Assembly (NCBI RefSeq): GCF_013373365.1
Contig: NZ_CP035925.1
Span: 2,356,001-2,420,000 of the forward strand
Direction: 5' to 3'
Source of the DNA: Lentibacillus sp. CBA3610
Lineage (GTDB): Bacteria; Bacillota; Bacilli; Bacillales; Amphibacillaceae
Length of the DNA: 64,000 nt
The notes below the pieces were generated by a model. That model was not told the DNA's origin, made no database searches, and worked only from the letters and a program-made list of their open reading frames with translations. Of the stretch, positions 1 to 7,146 are shown one piece after another. How positions within the stretch are numbered: the stretch's first letter is position 1; each line of letters begins with the position of its first letter. The position numbers and the translations under genes are program-made.

Positions 1-166
1 AGACATATATAAGTATTTCTGTCCTGCTGTCAATAGACTTGTTGGTCGTCTTAACTTCCAATACGTATCTGTGAAACCCCACCTCCTTATGTGCACGGTA
101 TCCATCCAACCGCACCTCGGACATTTTTAGTTTTTCATCATAGAATGAGAATTTGAATAACGACAT
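1..166 (-). CDS. partial hypothetical protein, cut by window edge
   Basis: An open frame runs from an ATG at 164-166 leftwards off the window, giving at least 55 codons without a stop (begins MSLFKFSFYDEKLKMSEVRL). I do not recognise the family. The frame also stays open upstream of this ATG for more than 20 codons, and no good ribosome binding site precedes it, so the true start may be further right. Treat it as a possible gene end or fragment. It is the only coding candidate in the first 449 bases; otherwise that stretch holds one copy of the 28-bp repeat. Confidence 0.3.
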   Translation of the reverse strand, partial: MSLFKFSFYDEKLKMSEVRLDGYRAHKEVGFHRYVLEVKTTNKSIDSRTEILIYV

Positions 167-321
167 GATAATATAGAGAAAGAAAAAGTGAAACGGAGTA
201 ATCGAAGTAAAAATAGATGTCCCTTGAAGACAAAAAAATCACCTATAATCAATCTATTCGACAAAACAAACCAATATCCTGCAAAACAACCAATTAAATT
301 TTAAATAGACAATAAATCAAT

Positions 322-350
322 CGACAAAATTCGGGCCGTCACTGTGACCC
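322..350 (+). repeat. 28-bp interspersed repeat, copy 1
   Basis: Reads CGACAAAATTCGGGCCGTC followed by ACTGTGACC. The palindromic core GTCACTGTGAC is intact. This is the first of nine copies in the window (others near 6563, 7121, 24201, 27805, 33955, 44816, 45757 and 57086), all in the same orientation. It lies upstream of the AEC transporter gene. Confidence 0.75.
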
Positions 351-449
351 CCAAACACCGCTTTTCTTTTTTTTCCGATTTCTGTTATTTTATAATATAT
401 TAGCATTATTTCCTGCATTACAGTACATCATAGAAAGGACGTTTGCGAC

Positions 450-1373
450 ATGACTGAATTATTGACTATTTTAATTGATATTCTTCTTCCTATCTTTATC
501 ATTATGGGCATTGGTTATTTCATGCAGAAAAAATTTGAACTTAATTTGCAGACGCTTGCCAAGTTGAATATTTATTTCCTTGTTCCGGGTTTCATTTTTG
601 TCAAGCTCTATGAAACCGAATTTTCGCTACGAGTATTTTCGCTCGTCATCCTGTTTTTCTTGTTATATATATTCATATTATTCGTTTTATCCAAAATACT
701 CATTAAACTGCAAGGGTTCGACCATGCCAAAGGGACAACATTTTCCAACAGTGTAATCTTTTTCAACTCGGGAAATTATGGGGTACCTGTCAATGATCTT
801 GTTTTCAGGGGCGATCCGTTTGCAATGTCCATTCAAGTCATTGTGCTCACCATGCAGAATATCCTGACTTTTACATATGGGATTTTTGCACTGCAGTCCG
901 TCAGTGTTGGCAAGTTGAAGGCGCTTCTCGGTTATTTCAAGATGCCCGTTTTGTACGCCATGGCGGCTGGTATTATCCTAAATATATCAAACATCTCTGT
1001 TCCGGAATTTATATGGACTCCAGCTAATTATATTTCTGATGCCATGATTGCGATCGCCCTCATTCTGCTGGGTGCTCAAGTCGCACAGATTAAAATCACA
1101 TCAGCATTGACATCCGTTTATTTCAGTTTGATGCTGCGGCTTCTCGTCGGCCCGGCCATTGCACTTGCTATCATTTTCGTATTCGGAATCGATGGCGTTG
1201 CAGCACAAGCCCTTTTCATTGCATCAGCCATGCCGACATCCGTTAACAGTTCAGTCATCGCTCAGGAATACAATAATCACCCGCATTTCGCGGCCCAGAT
1301 TGTTTTATTTTCAACCTTATTCAGCGCCGCAACCGTTACAGGTGTCATCTATCTTGCACGCGTCCTATTTTAA
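450..1373 (+). CDS. AEC family transporter (malate/auxin-efflux-carrier fold)
   Basis: A 307-residue integral membrane protein of the auxin efflux carrier (AEC) family, in which bacterial members move organic acids such as malate. It shows about ten hydrophobic segments, the family motif NYGVPV at residues 109-114, and the C-terminal SAMPTSVNSSVIAQEY region that forms the second half-site of the fold. The ATG at 450 has AAAGGA at 434-439. A TATAAT sits at 391-396 with a weak -35. It is monocistronic and ends at a bidirectional terminator facing the GntR gene. A link with the adjacent organic-acid operon is plausible but the substrate is not visible in the sequence. Confidence 0.85.
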   Translation: MTELLTILIDILLPIFIIMGIGYFMQKKFELNLQTLAKLNIYFLVPGFIFVKLYETEFSLRVFSLVILFFLLYIFILFVLSKILIKLQGFDHAKGTTFSNSVIFFNSGNYGVPVNDLVFRGDPFAMSIQVIVLTMQNILTFTYGIFALQSVSVGKLKALLGYFKMPVLYAMAAGIILNISNISVPEFIWTPANYISDAMIAIALILLGAQVAQIKITSALTSVYFSLMLRLLVGPAIALAIIFVFGIDGVAAQALFIASAMPTSVNSSVIAQEYNNHPHFAAQIVLFSTLFSAATVTGVIYLARVLF

Positions 1374-1385
1374 GAAAAACTCAGG

Positions 1386-1503
1386 CCCAGCCTCGTCTTT
1401 CCAGAAGCCAGAAGTCAGAGGCCGGAAAGATTGGATGAAGGATGAAATCGGCGAGAGATCCGGTTTCTTTGATAAAACAGCCCTGAATTTTATATTTTCC
1501 TAT
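1386..1503. repeat. duplicated noncoding block, copy 1
   Basis: This roughly 115-bp stretch (CAGAAGCCAGAAGTCAGAGG ... CAGCCCTGAATTTTATATTTTCC) closely matches 6268-6373. Shared parts include GCCAGAAGT, AATCGGCGAG and CAGCCCTGAATTTTATA. It follows the AEC gene and has no convincing coding content. The second copy follows the 20-bp minisatellite. Confidence 0.7.
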
Positions 1504-1514
1504 CCTATAATAGA

Positions 1515-1539
1515 AAAACGCCGGAATAACCGGCGTTTT
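1515..1539. terminator. bidirectional terminator between AEC and GntR genes
   Basis: AAAACGCCGG, loop AATAA, CCGGCGTTTT: a perfect 10-bp stem with A and T runs on both sides, placed between two convergent genes. It should stop transcripts from both directions. Confidence 0.9.
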
Positions 1540-1545
1540 CCATAA

Positions 1546-2196
1546 CTACTCTTTTAATTTTAAATGAAAATGATCCAGAAAATCTGATTTCGAGCGGTTC
1601 ACATGGTATTCCATATGCTCCCGGGCTGCTTTAGAATCCCGATTTAAAATAGCTTTTAAAATAGCCTCATGTTCCGTCAACGCCTTGCCGACCTGGAAAC
1701 TGACAAATTCCGGGAACTGCGGCTGCAGGCCATTCCATAAGTCTGAAAGGATGGCATACAACCTGGGACTATTTGATGCCCGCCAAATAGCTTGATGAAA
1801 TGCCGCGTTCAACTGAATATACAGGTTGCTGTCATTGTTTTCAGCTGCCTGATTAACTTGATGATGGATGTCCTCTAATTCCGCAAAATAATCGGGACTG
1901 TCACATGCCTTTTCAGCTGCCATGCCTTCAAGAAAAGCGCGAATCGTATAATGATCACGGACATCATCTTCTGTTAAACCTATAACGGTTACACGCCGAT
2001 TATGATGAATTTTTATAATACCTTCCCTATCCAATATCTGGAATGCCTCACGGACAGGCATACGCGAGACTCCTAACCTATTAGCAATTTCTTCCTGCCT
2101 GATTTCTTGTTCAGGCTGCAAATCACCATTAAAGATAGATTTGCGGAGCGCACTGAGCACCTGTTCCTTCGCTGACACACGTTTGATTTTTTGCAT
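1546..2196 (-). CDS. GntR/FadR-type transcriptional regulator (FCD domain)
   Basis: A 216-residue DNA-binding regulator. Residues about 10-70 form the GntR winged helix (EIANRLGVSRMPVREAFQIL), and residues about 75-205 fit the all-helical FCD ligand-binding domain, which in this family senses organic acids, often via a bound metal. The start has GGGGGG just upstream. It is transcribed away from the CoA-transferase/lyase/transporter operon, and the shared 135-bp intergenic region carries two perfect 11-bp direct repeats that are good operator candidates. It most likely represses that operon until the imported acid or a derivative binds. Confidence 0.9.
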   Translation of the reverse strand: MQKIKRVSAKEQVLSALRKSIFNGDLQPEQEIRQEEIANRLGVSRMPVREAFQILDREGIIKIHHNRRVTVIGLTEDDVRDHYTIRAFLEGMAAEKACDSPDYFAELEDIHHQVNQAAENNDSNLYIQLNAAFHQAIWRASNSPRLYAILSDLWNGLQPQFPEFVSFQVGKALTEHEAILKAILNRDSKAAREHMEYHVNRSKSDFLDHFHLKLKE

Positions 2197-2228
2197 CTTT
2201 TTCCCCCCGAATAAATGCCTATGTCTCT

Positions 2229-2311
2229 ATTATAACGAATTTGACAATTTTGTTAATGAAAAATATAATGTAAATACTATTTTTGGATACAAAATACATT
2301 ATACAAAATAC
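2229..2311. promoter_or_regulatory. overlapping divergent promoters and GntR operator repeats
   Basis: Rightward: TTGACA at 2241-2246, 17-bp spacer, TATAAT at 2264-2269, a full consensus sigma-A promoter. Leftward: TTAACA at 2251-2256 and TATAAT at 2229-2234 with a 16-bp spacer, so the two promoters overlap. Just downstream of the rightward promoter, ATACAAAATAC occurs twice (2287-2297 and 2301-2311), offset 14 bp. That position suits a repressor operator, presumably for the GntR protein. Confidence 0.75.
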
Positions 2312-2331
2312 AAAATAAAAGGGGGAATAAC

Positions 2332-3510
2332 ATGCTACCACTGGAAGGTATTAAAGTGGTATCGCTCGAACAAGCCGTTGCAGCACCATTTGCATCAAGG
2401 CAACTTGCCGATATGGGTGCTCGTGTCATCAAAATCGAACGGCCCGGTGATGGTGATTTTGCCCGTTATTATGATCAGACAGTCAACGGTATGTCCAGTC
2501 ATTTCGTGTGGCTCAATCGATCCAAGGAGTCACTGTCACTTAACATGAAAGCAGATGATGGCAAAAGCATTTTCACGGATCTGATTAAAGATGCTGATGT
2601 TTTAATCCAAAATCTGGCACCAGGGGCCATTAACCGTTTGGGTTTCAGTGATGAAGAACTTCACAATATTAATGAGTCGCTGATTATCTGTCATATTTCC
2701 GGATATGGTTCCAACGGTTCCTATGTCAGTAAAAAAGCCTATGATTTACTCATTCAATGTGAAGCGGGATTTCTGTCTATTACCGGCCATGACGATGCTC
2801 CTGCCAAGGCGGGCATTTCCGTCGCAGACATTGCAGCCGGCATGTATGCTTACAGCGGTATTTTGAGCAGTCTGATTAAACGTTCAAAAACAGGTCAAGG
2901 TGACATTCTTGATATTTCCATGCTTGAAGCGCTCGGAGAATGGATGGGTTATCCGATGTATTATTCCTTATATGGCGGATACGAACCGAAGCGCACAGGA
3001 GCACAGCATGCGACGATATATCCGTACGGCCCCTTCCCTGTTAAAAACGGGAAAACAGTCTTTTTTGCCATTCAAAACGAACGGGAATGGGCAAGATTCT
3101 GTCGTGATGTATTAAACAAGCCTGATTTGGCCAACGATGAGCGTTTCAACAGCAATTCACGACGTGTCGACAATAAGGCTTATTTAAAGAACATTATTGA
3201 AAACGTTTTAGGGAAGATGCCGCTTCAAGACGTCATGCAGAATCTTGAAGACAACAAAATCGCCAATGCACAGCTGAAAAATATGAATCAATTTGCCAAT
3301 CATCCACAGCTTAAGGATCGTGATAGATGGATAGATGTGGACACATCAGCCGGCCGAATTCAATCCCTTCTGCCGCCAGCCATCGCAAACAAGGGCGATA
3401 TGCAGATTGGACCGATTCCTGACGTCGGACAACATACCCAAAAAATCCTTAATGAATTGGGATTATCAGAAGACACAATCGGCAAGCTGAAGAGCAACCA
3501 TACTATCTAA
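2332..3510 (+). CDS. CaiB/BaiF (class III) CoA-transferase
   Basis: A 392-residue cytoplasmic enzyme that moves CoA between carboxylic acids through an aspartyl-CoA intermediate. The family opening (PLEGIKVVSLEQAVAAPFAS, RVIKIERPGDGDFAR) is clear, and the catalytic Asp is D138 in KKAYDLLIQ. Relatives acting on malate, citramalate or itaconate use succinyl-CoA or acetyl-CoA as donor. It is the first gene of an operon with a CitE-like lyase (17-bp gap) and a 2-hydroxycarboxylate permease, so I infer that it activates the imported hydroxyacid to its CoA ester. The exact substrate is not determinable here. Confidence 0.9.
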   Translation: MLPLEGIKVVSLEQAVAAPFASRQLADMGARVIKIERPGDGDFARYYDQTVNGMSSHFVWLNRSKESLSLNMKADDGKSIFTDLIKDADVLIQNLAPGAINRLGFSDEELHNINESLIICHISGYGSNGSYVSKKAYDLLIQCEAGFLSITGHDDAPAKAGISVADIAAGMYAYSGILSSLIKRSKTGQGDILDISMLEALGEWMGYPMYYSLYGGYEPKRTGAQHATIYPYGPFPVKNGKTVFFAIQNEREWARFCRDVLNKPDLANDERFNSNSRRVDNKAYLKNIIENVLGKMPLQDVMQNLEDNKIANAQLKNMNQFANHPQLKDRDRWIDVDTSAGRIQSLLPPAIANKGDMQIGPIPDVGQHTQKILNELGLSEDTIGKLKSNHTI

Positions 3511-3527
3511 AAGAGCGAGGTGATGAT

Positions 3528-4418
3528 ATGCTCACTAGATCGTTACTGTTTGTACCGGCTGATAAGGAAAAAATGCTTTTGAAAATTAATCACCTGGAAT
3601 CAGATATTGTGATCATTGATCTTGAAGATGCTGTAGCGCCTGATGATAAACAATATGCCAGGAATCTATTAAAAAGGCATGCTCCAAGTTGGAACAGACC
3701 GGTTTTTATTCGGATCAACAGTACCGGAACAACTGATTACGACCAGGATATCAACTTAATCAATAGTTTCGGGAATGATGTTGACTTAGAAGGTGTCATG
3801 CTTCCAAAAGCCTCTTGTCAGGATGATATTATAAAACTCGCAAATTATCTTGAGAAGATAGAGCAGCGTCATCATCTGACAACTAGCTATCAAATCATGC
3901 CATTAATTGAAAACGCTATAGGTGTCAAATACGCTGATGAGATAGCCAGTGCCAGCGAGCGCATTTTCAAACTTGCATTTGGCGGCGTTGATTTCATAAA
4001 TGATATCGGTGCACAAGAAACAAAGCAGGAGCACGAGCTCTTACATGCACGCTCCGAGATTGTGATTGCCTCACGAATCGCCAACATCGGCCAGCCGATT
4101 GATACGGTTTATACCGATTTTCAAAACAGTGAAGGTTTTATGGAAAGCAGCCGGTTTGTCAAGTCACTGGGTTTCAGCGGGAAACTTCTGATTCACCCGG
4201 CACAGATCGAACCGGCCAATAAGGTTTTTTCACCTTCCCGTGAAGAAGTCGATGATGCTGAAAAACTAATCAGCCAACTGCGACACCAAAGTGGAACCTT
4301 TCAGCTTGGCGGGAAGATGGTCGATAAACCAGTAATTGAAAAAGCATACAGAGTGCTGAATGATCACAAAGCAATCTTGAATCAAAACAAGGAGGAAAAT
4401 AATGGATCAACGACTTGA
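3528..4418 (+). CDS. CitE-like HpcH/HpaI aldolase family lyase
   Basis: A 296-residue TIM-barrel lyase of the citrate lyase beta / malyl-CoA lyase superfamily. Visible family signatures are LLFVPADKEKM near the N-terminus, the substrate-binding RIN strand (about residues 63-65), the metal ligands in MPLIENAIG and the GGVDFINDIG loop. No citrate lyase alpha or gamma subunits lie nearby, so it probably acts on a free CoA ester such as malyl-CoA or citramalyl-CoA, cleaving it to acetyl-CoA plus glyoxylate or pyruvate. RBS GAGGTGAT precedes the ATG. The gene overlaps the downstream permease gene by 17 bp, consistent with coupled translation. Confidence 0.85.
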   Translation: MLTRSLLFVPADKEKMLLKINHLESDIVIIDLEDAVAPDDKQYARNLLKRHAPSWNRPVFIRINSTGTTDYDQDINLINSFGNDVDLEGVMLPKASCQDDIIKLANYLEKIEQRHHLTTSYQIMPLIENAIGVKYADEIASASERIFKLAFGGVDFINDIGAQETKQEHELLHARSEIVIASRIANIGQPIDTVYTDFQNSEGFMESSRFVKSLGFSGKLLIHPAQIEPANKVFSPSREEVDDAEKLISQLRHQSGTFQLGGKMVDKPVIEKAYRVLNDHKAILNQNKEENNGSTT

Positions 4419-5700
4419 ACAAGAAGAAACGGAACAGAAATCGATTTGGCAGCGTATAAGTATCTTTAACATACCTGTCATTTGGTTCGGCGTTATAACG
4501 ATATTAACACTAATAGCTATGTACACGGATAACCTTCCAGCTGGCATCATCGGCAGTCTGCTGATCATGATGGTTCTTGGTGAATTGTTCGGATGGATCG
4601 GTGATCATACCCCGATTATAAGAAGCTATCTTGGCGGTGGCGCTATTTTAGCCATCTTTGGCTCTGCCTTGATGGTATATACCGGATTAATGCCGGAACA
4701 AACGATTACGATGATTGACGAGTTTATGACCTCAGGCGGATTCCTGAACTTTTATATCGCTGCCCTGATTACAGGAAGTATCTTGGGCATGAATACGGCG
4801 ACATTGAAAAAAGCAGGTGCCAGGTTCGCTTTACCACTGCTTGCAAGTGTTCTGGCTGCAATGGGCTTGGCCGGTTTTATCGGTCTTATTATTGGCTATG
4901 GATTCAGGGATGCCATTCTGCTTATTGCCATGCCAATCATGGGCGGCGGAATGGGAGCCGGGGCAGTACCCATGTCCCAGGTATATTCAGAACTGTTAGG
5001 AAATGATCCATCCTATTATATTTCGGTTTTAGTCCCTGCATTGGCTCTCGGGAACGTATTTGCCATTATTCTGGCCGGAATACTGAATATGGTTGGCAAA
5101 AAGTTGCCGAGCTTGACCGGGAATGGTCAGCTAATGGCAGGATTCCATGTTGAGTCAAAGAAAATAACGTATGACATTAATCAAATGGGAATTGGTGTGA
5201 TTGCTGCTCTCTTATTCTATGTTATTGGTCAAATGCTAGGCGTTTTTATTCCAATTCATCCATATGCCTTAATGATCATTACCGTCGCTGTCTTTAAAAT
5301 AGCCGGATGGCTGCCGGAAATCGTGGAAAACGGCGCCAACCAGTGGTATCAATTTGTCGCCAAGAACTGGACATTGGCATTGCTGATTGGTATTGGTGTC
5401 GCGTACACAGATATGGAAGCAGTGATTAACGCACTCACAGTCGAATACGTGCTGCTTGTTGCAAGTGTCATTGTTGGAGCTGTTTTAGGTGCAGGACTTC
5501 TCGGAAAAGTTGTCGGTTTCCACCCAATCGAATCGGCTATAACAGCAGGACTCTGTATGGCAAATATGGGTGGTACGGGAGATGTTGCCGTCCTGTCAGC
5601 TTCAAGACGTATGGAACTCATGCCATTTGCACAAATCTCATCCCGCCTTGGAGGCGCATTAATTCTATTAATTGCAAGTCTGATTGTGCCACTGTTATAG
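4402..5700 (+). CDS. 2-hydroxycarboxylate transporter (2HCT family, Na+:citrate/malate type)
   Basis: A 432-residue membrane protein with about eleven hydrophobic segments. Both half-molecule signatures of the 2HCT family (CitS, MaeN, CimH) are present: GGGMGAGAVPMSQ near residue 195 and ANMGGTGDVAVLSASRRMEL near residue 390, the latter containing the Arg that binds the substrate carboxylate. Known members import citrate, malate or other 2-hydroxycarboxylates with Na+ or H+. It starts inside the preceding gene with RBS AAGGAGG and completes an uptake-activation-cleavage operon, followed by a strong terminator. Confidence 0.9.
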   Translation: MDQRLEQEETEQKSIWQRISIFNIPVIWFGVITILTLIAMYTDNLPAGIIGSLLIMMVLGELFGWIGDHTPIIRSYLGGGAILAIFGSALMVYTGLMPEQTITMIDEFMTSGGFLNFYIAALITGSILGMNTATLKKAGARFALPLLASVLAAMGLAGFIGLIIGYGFRDAILLIAMPIMGGGMGAGAVPMSQVYSELLGNDPSYYISVLVPALALGNVFAIILAGILNMVGKKLPSLTGNGQLMAGFHVESKKITYDINQMGIGVIAALLFYVIGQMLGVFIPIHPYALMIITVAVFKIAGWLPEIVENGANQWYQFVAKNWTLALLIGIGVAYTDMEAVINALTVEYVLLVASVIVGAVLGAGLLGKVVGFHPIESAITAGLCMANMGGTGDVAVLSASRRMELMPFAQISSRLGGALILLIASLIVPLL

Positions 5701-5717
5701 CGGGTAAGGGAGTTTGC

Positions 5718-5746
5718 GAGAGGAAGTTAATTCTTCCTCTCTTTTT
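5718..5746 (+). terminator. terminator of the CoA-transferase/lyase/2HCT operon
   Basis: GAGAGGAAG, loop TTAATT, CTTCCTCTC, then TTTTT: a 9-bp stem plus T run directly after the permease stop codon. Confidence 0.9.
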
Positions 5747-5917
5747 GTATTTACAGCTGCGGGGAGAAGTAGGTGATGGGATTGATTATTTGGAATACTG
5801 ACAAACCCTGGGAACAGGATGAATGAATTTTTAATTACAGGAGGTGCACACCGGGAATGTTTTAACAGTATAGAGACGAGGATGTTCTCGCACGTTTCAA
5901 GATCTTTCTCGCACAAG

Positions 5918-6253
5918 CCCATATTTTGCTTCTCTGGCTCATGTTTCGCTTTTCTGGCCCATGTTGCGGCGTTCCGGCCCATATTTCGCTGCTCCGGCCC
6001 ATATTTTGCTTTTCTGGCCCATGTTGCGGTGTTCCAGCCCATATTTTGCTTCTCCGGCCCATGTTGCGGTGTTCCGGCCCATATTTTGCTTCTCCGGCCC
6101 ATATTTTGCTTTTCTGGCCCATGTTTCGTTGCTCCAGCCCATATTTTGCTTCTCCGGCCCATGTTTTGCTTTTCTGGCCCATGTTCCGCTGCTCCGGCCC
6201 ATGTTTCGCTGCTCCAGCCCATATTTTGCTTCTCTGACCATATTTCGCTTTCC
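5918..6253. repeat. 20-bp minisatellite, about 16 copies
   Basis: A head-to-tail array of a 20-bp unit, consensus GGCCCATATTTTGCTTCTCC, with variant positions (ATA/ATG, TTTTGC/TTGCGG/TTCGCT, TTCTC/GCTCC/GTTCC). The period is exact: each 60-base line holds three units. Because 20 is not a multiple of 3 and the unit has no stop in any phase, all six reading frames stay open for about 300 bp. The resulting low-complexity peptides are a by-product, and I do not call them genes. A short diverged relative lies at 35675-35737. Confidence 0.95.
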
Positions 6254-6267
6254 AATTCAAGATTTAA

Positions 6268-6373
6268 GCCTAGCCACGTCTTCCAGAGGCCAGAAGTAAG
6301 AGGTTGGATTGGGTAAAATCGGCGAGGGTCCCGATTTCTTTGATTAAACAGCCCTGAATTTTATACTTTCCTA
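6268..6373. repeat. duplicated noncoding block, copy 2
   Basis: It matches 1386-1503 (GTCTTCCAGAGGCCAGAAGT, AAATCGGCGAG, CAGCCCTGAATTTTATACTT). It sits between the minisatellite and the phosphatase gene fragment. Confidence 0.7.
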
Positions 6374-6379
6374 GCCAAT

Positions 6380-6409
6380 AAAAAAGCCTACCCCTCAAGG
6401 TAAGCTCTT
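6380..6409 (-). terminator. copied phosphatase terminator
   Basis: Read leftwards it is AGCTTACC, loop TTGAGG, GGTAGGCT, then a T run. It is a near-identical copy of the terminator at 18562-18591 behind the intact alkaline phosphatase gene, and was duplicated together with the gene end. Confidence 0.7.
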
Positions 6410-6428
6410 TCCACAGGCGAATAGACAA

Positions 6429-6562
6429 TCAATCACCCAATTCAACGTCCAATGCTTCAGCCATAATTTTCGGTAAATCGGTATTGTCCAAATAACCTGT
6501 AAATTTATCAGCTTGCGGGCCGTACGCGTATACCGGAATATAGACGGCGGTGTGGTTCGTGC
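6429..6562 (-). pseudogene. alkaline phosphatase 3'-end fragment
   Basis: The fragment encodes only the last 44 residues of an alkaline phosphatase (STNHTAVYIPVYAYGP ... KIMAEALDVELGD, then stop). It is nearly identical to the C-terminus of the intact gene at 18612-20000; differences include a final D for E and a Y for D. The match covers about 190 bp including the downstream terminator, and breaks off abruptly where the 28-bp repeat begins at 6563. There is no start, signal peptide or catalytic Ser, so it is a dead partial duplicate. Confidence 0.85.
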
Positions 6563-6581
6563 TTCGGGACGTCACTGTGAC
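6563..6581 (+). repeat. 28-bp interspersed repeat, copy 2 (5'-truncated)
   Basis: TTCGGGACGTCACTGTGAC. It abuts the breakpoint of the phosphatase fragment exactly. The leading GACAAA half of the element is missing. Confidence 0.7.
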
Positions 6582-6618
6582 AGAGTGAATTTAACTACTG
6601 TTAAATTGATAGTTTTGT

Positions 6619-6715
6619 TATAATAACATTGAGTTGTATAAGCAGGATGGGGCGGCGGATCCTTTGCTGCTCGTTTGTAGACATTGGCTATGTCACAACG
6701 GGGAGGGGGGGTGAT
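6619..6715 (+). promoter_or_regulatory. toxin promoter -10 and ribosome binding site
   Basis: TATAAT lies at 6619-6624 with no clear -35. The strong ribosome binding site GGTGAT at 6710-6715, inside a G-rich run, is 7 bp before the toxin ATG. This leaves a leader of roughly 90 nt. Confidence 0.45.
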
Positions 6716-6722
6716 ACCGTAT

Positions 6723-6818
6723 ATGATTACTATATATCAAACACTAATGCTCATGATCAGCTTTGGGTCATTACTCATGGCTGTCGTGACATTAATTGTC
6801 TTGATTATAAAAAAGTAA
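6723..6818 (+). CDS. small hydrophobic type I toxin (holin-like)
   Basis: A 31-residue peptide, MITIYQTLMLMI then a hydrophobic helix ending VLIIKK. The layout (short polar start with a YQ/YE-LMLM motif, one membrane helix, lysine tail) matches the putative holin-like toxins of Bacillaceae type I toxin-antitoxin loci. It would insert in the cell membrane and depolarise it. The ATG is preceded by GGTGAT at 7 bp. The stop codon lies inside a 10-bp inverted repeat, and a convergent antisense transcript is predicted to overlap the 3' part of the mRNA. A GTG at 6711 is in frame but too close to the Shine-Dalgarno. Confidence 0.7.
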   Translation: MITIYQTLMLMISFGSLLMAVVTLIVLIIKK

Positions 6819-6944
6819 TCCCCACCTGCAAAAATGGAACTGGTTGGGGATTACCTTCTGCCATTCCACCGCAACATCATGCGGCGCAACTCATCAGAAG
6901 TCCGACATGCCAGTGTCGGGGTTCTTTTTAGTAATATGCTTTCT
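6809..6944 (-). ncRNA. predicted antisense antitoxin RNA
   Basis: A leftward promoter (TTGCAA, 17 bp, TATAAT at 6951-6979) predicts a start near 6944. Transcription would run against the toxin mRNA and end at a leftward terminator: GTAATCCCCA (6845-6854 read leftwards) paired with TGGGGATTAC (6815-6824), then six T residues (6809-6814). The product of about 135 nt would pair with the toxin mRNA 3' end including its terminator. This is the arrangement of type I systems such as TxpA/RatA and BsrG/SR4. Expression is inferred from sequence only. Confidence 0.6.
6902..6929 (+). terminator. toxin mRNA terminator
   Basis: CCGACA, loop TGCCAG, TGTCGG, then GGTTCTTTTTA. It is located 84 bp after the toxin stop, inside the predicted antitoxin transcript. 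Confidence 0.7.
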
Positions 6945-6950
6945 AACTTT

Positions 6951-6979
6951 ATTATATGCCAGGAATGACTGAATTGCAA
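6951..6979 (-). promoter_or_regulatory. promoter of the antisense RNA
   Basis: Read leftwards: TTGCAA (6974-6979), 17-bp spacer, perfect TATAAT (6951-6956). No open reading frame begins with a ribosome binding site downstream of it, as expected for a noncoding RNA. Confidence 0.65.
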
Positions 6980-7120
6980 GGTGTCGTGATGGGATTTGGC
7001 TGATACCTGTGTTCTTGGTCGATGTATGCCCTCTCTGTTTGATGCTATCTGGTTTGATGTTACTGTTATATTTCCACAACACTTAACGTATTAAACATAT
7101 AAGAAAAACCAAGGGTATAA

Positions 7121-7140
7121 TTCGGAATGTCACTGTGACC
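7121..7140 (+). repeat. 28-bp interspersed repeat, copy 3
   Basis: TTCGGAATGTCACTGTGACC. It ends 6 bp before the stop codon of the leftward cyclodeaminase-like gene. Between the toxin locus and this repeat (6980-7120) I see nothing else. Confidence 0.65.
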
Positions 7141-7146
7141 GCATGT

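Noticed and set aside
5695..6316. Six overlapping open frames of 100-186 codons
   Set aside because: They are all produced by the 20-bp minisatellite, whose unit lacks stops in every phase. No frame has a convincing start, ribosome binding site or non-repetitive sequence.
6629..6931. 100-codon + strand ORF over the toxin locus
   Set aside because: It is out of frame with the toxin, has no ribosome binding site, and crosses both terminators. The 31-codon toxin explains the signals better.
6894..7082. 62-codon leftward ORF that might be an integrase tail
   Set aside because: It spans the antisense promoter, has no start signal, and shows no catalytic residues. Treated as chance.
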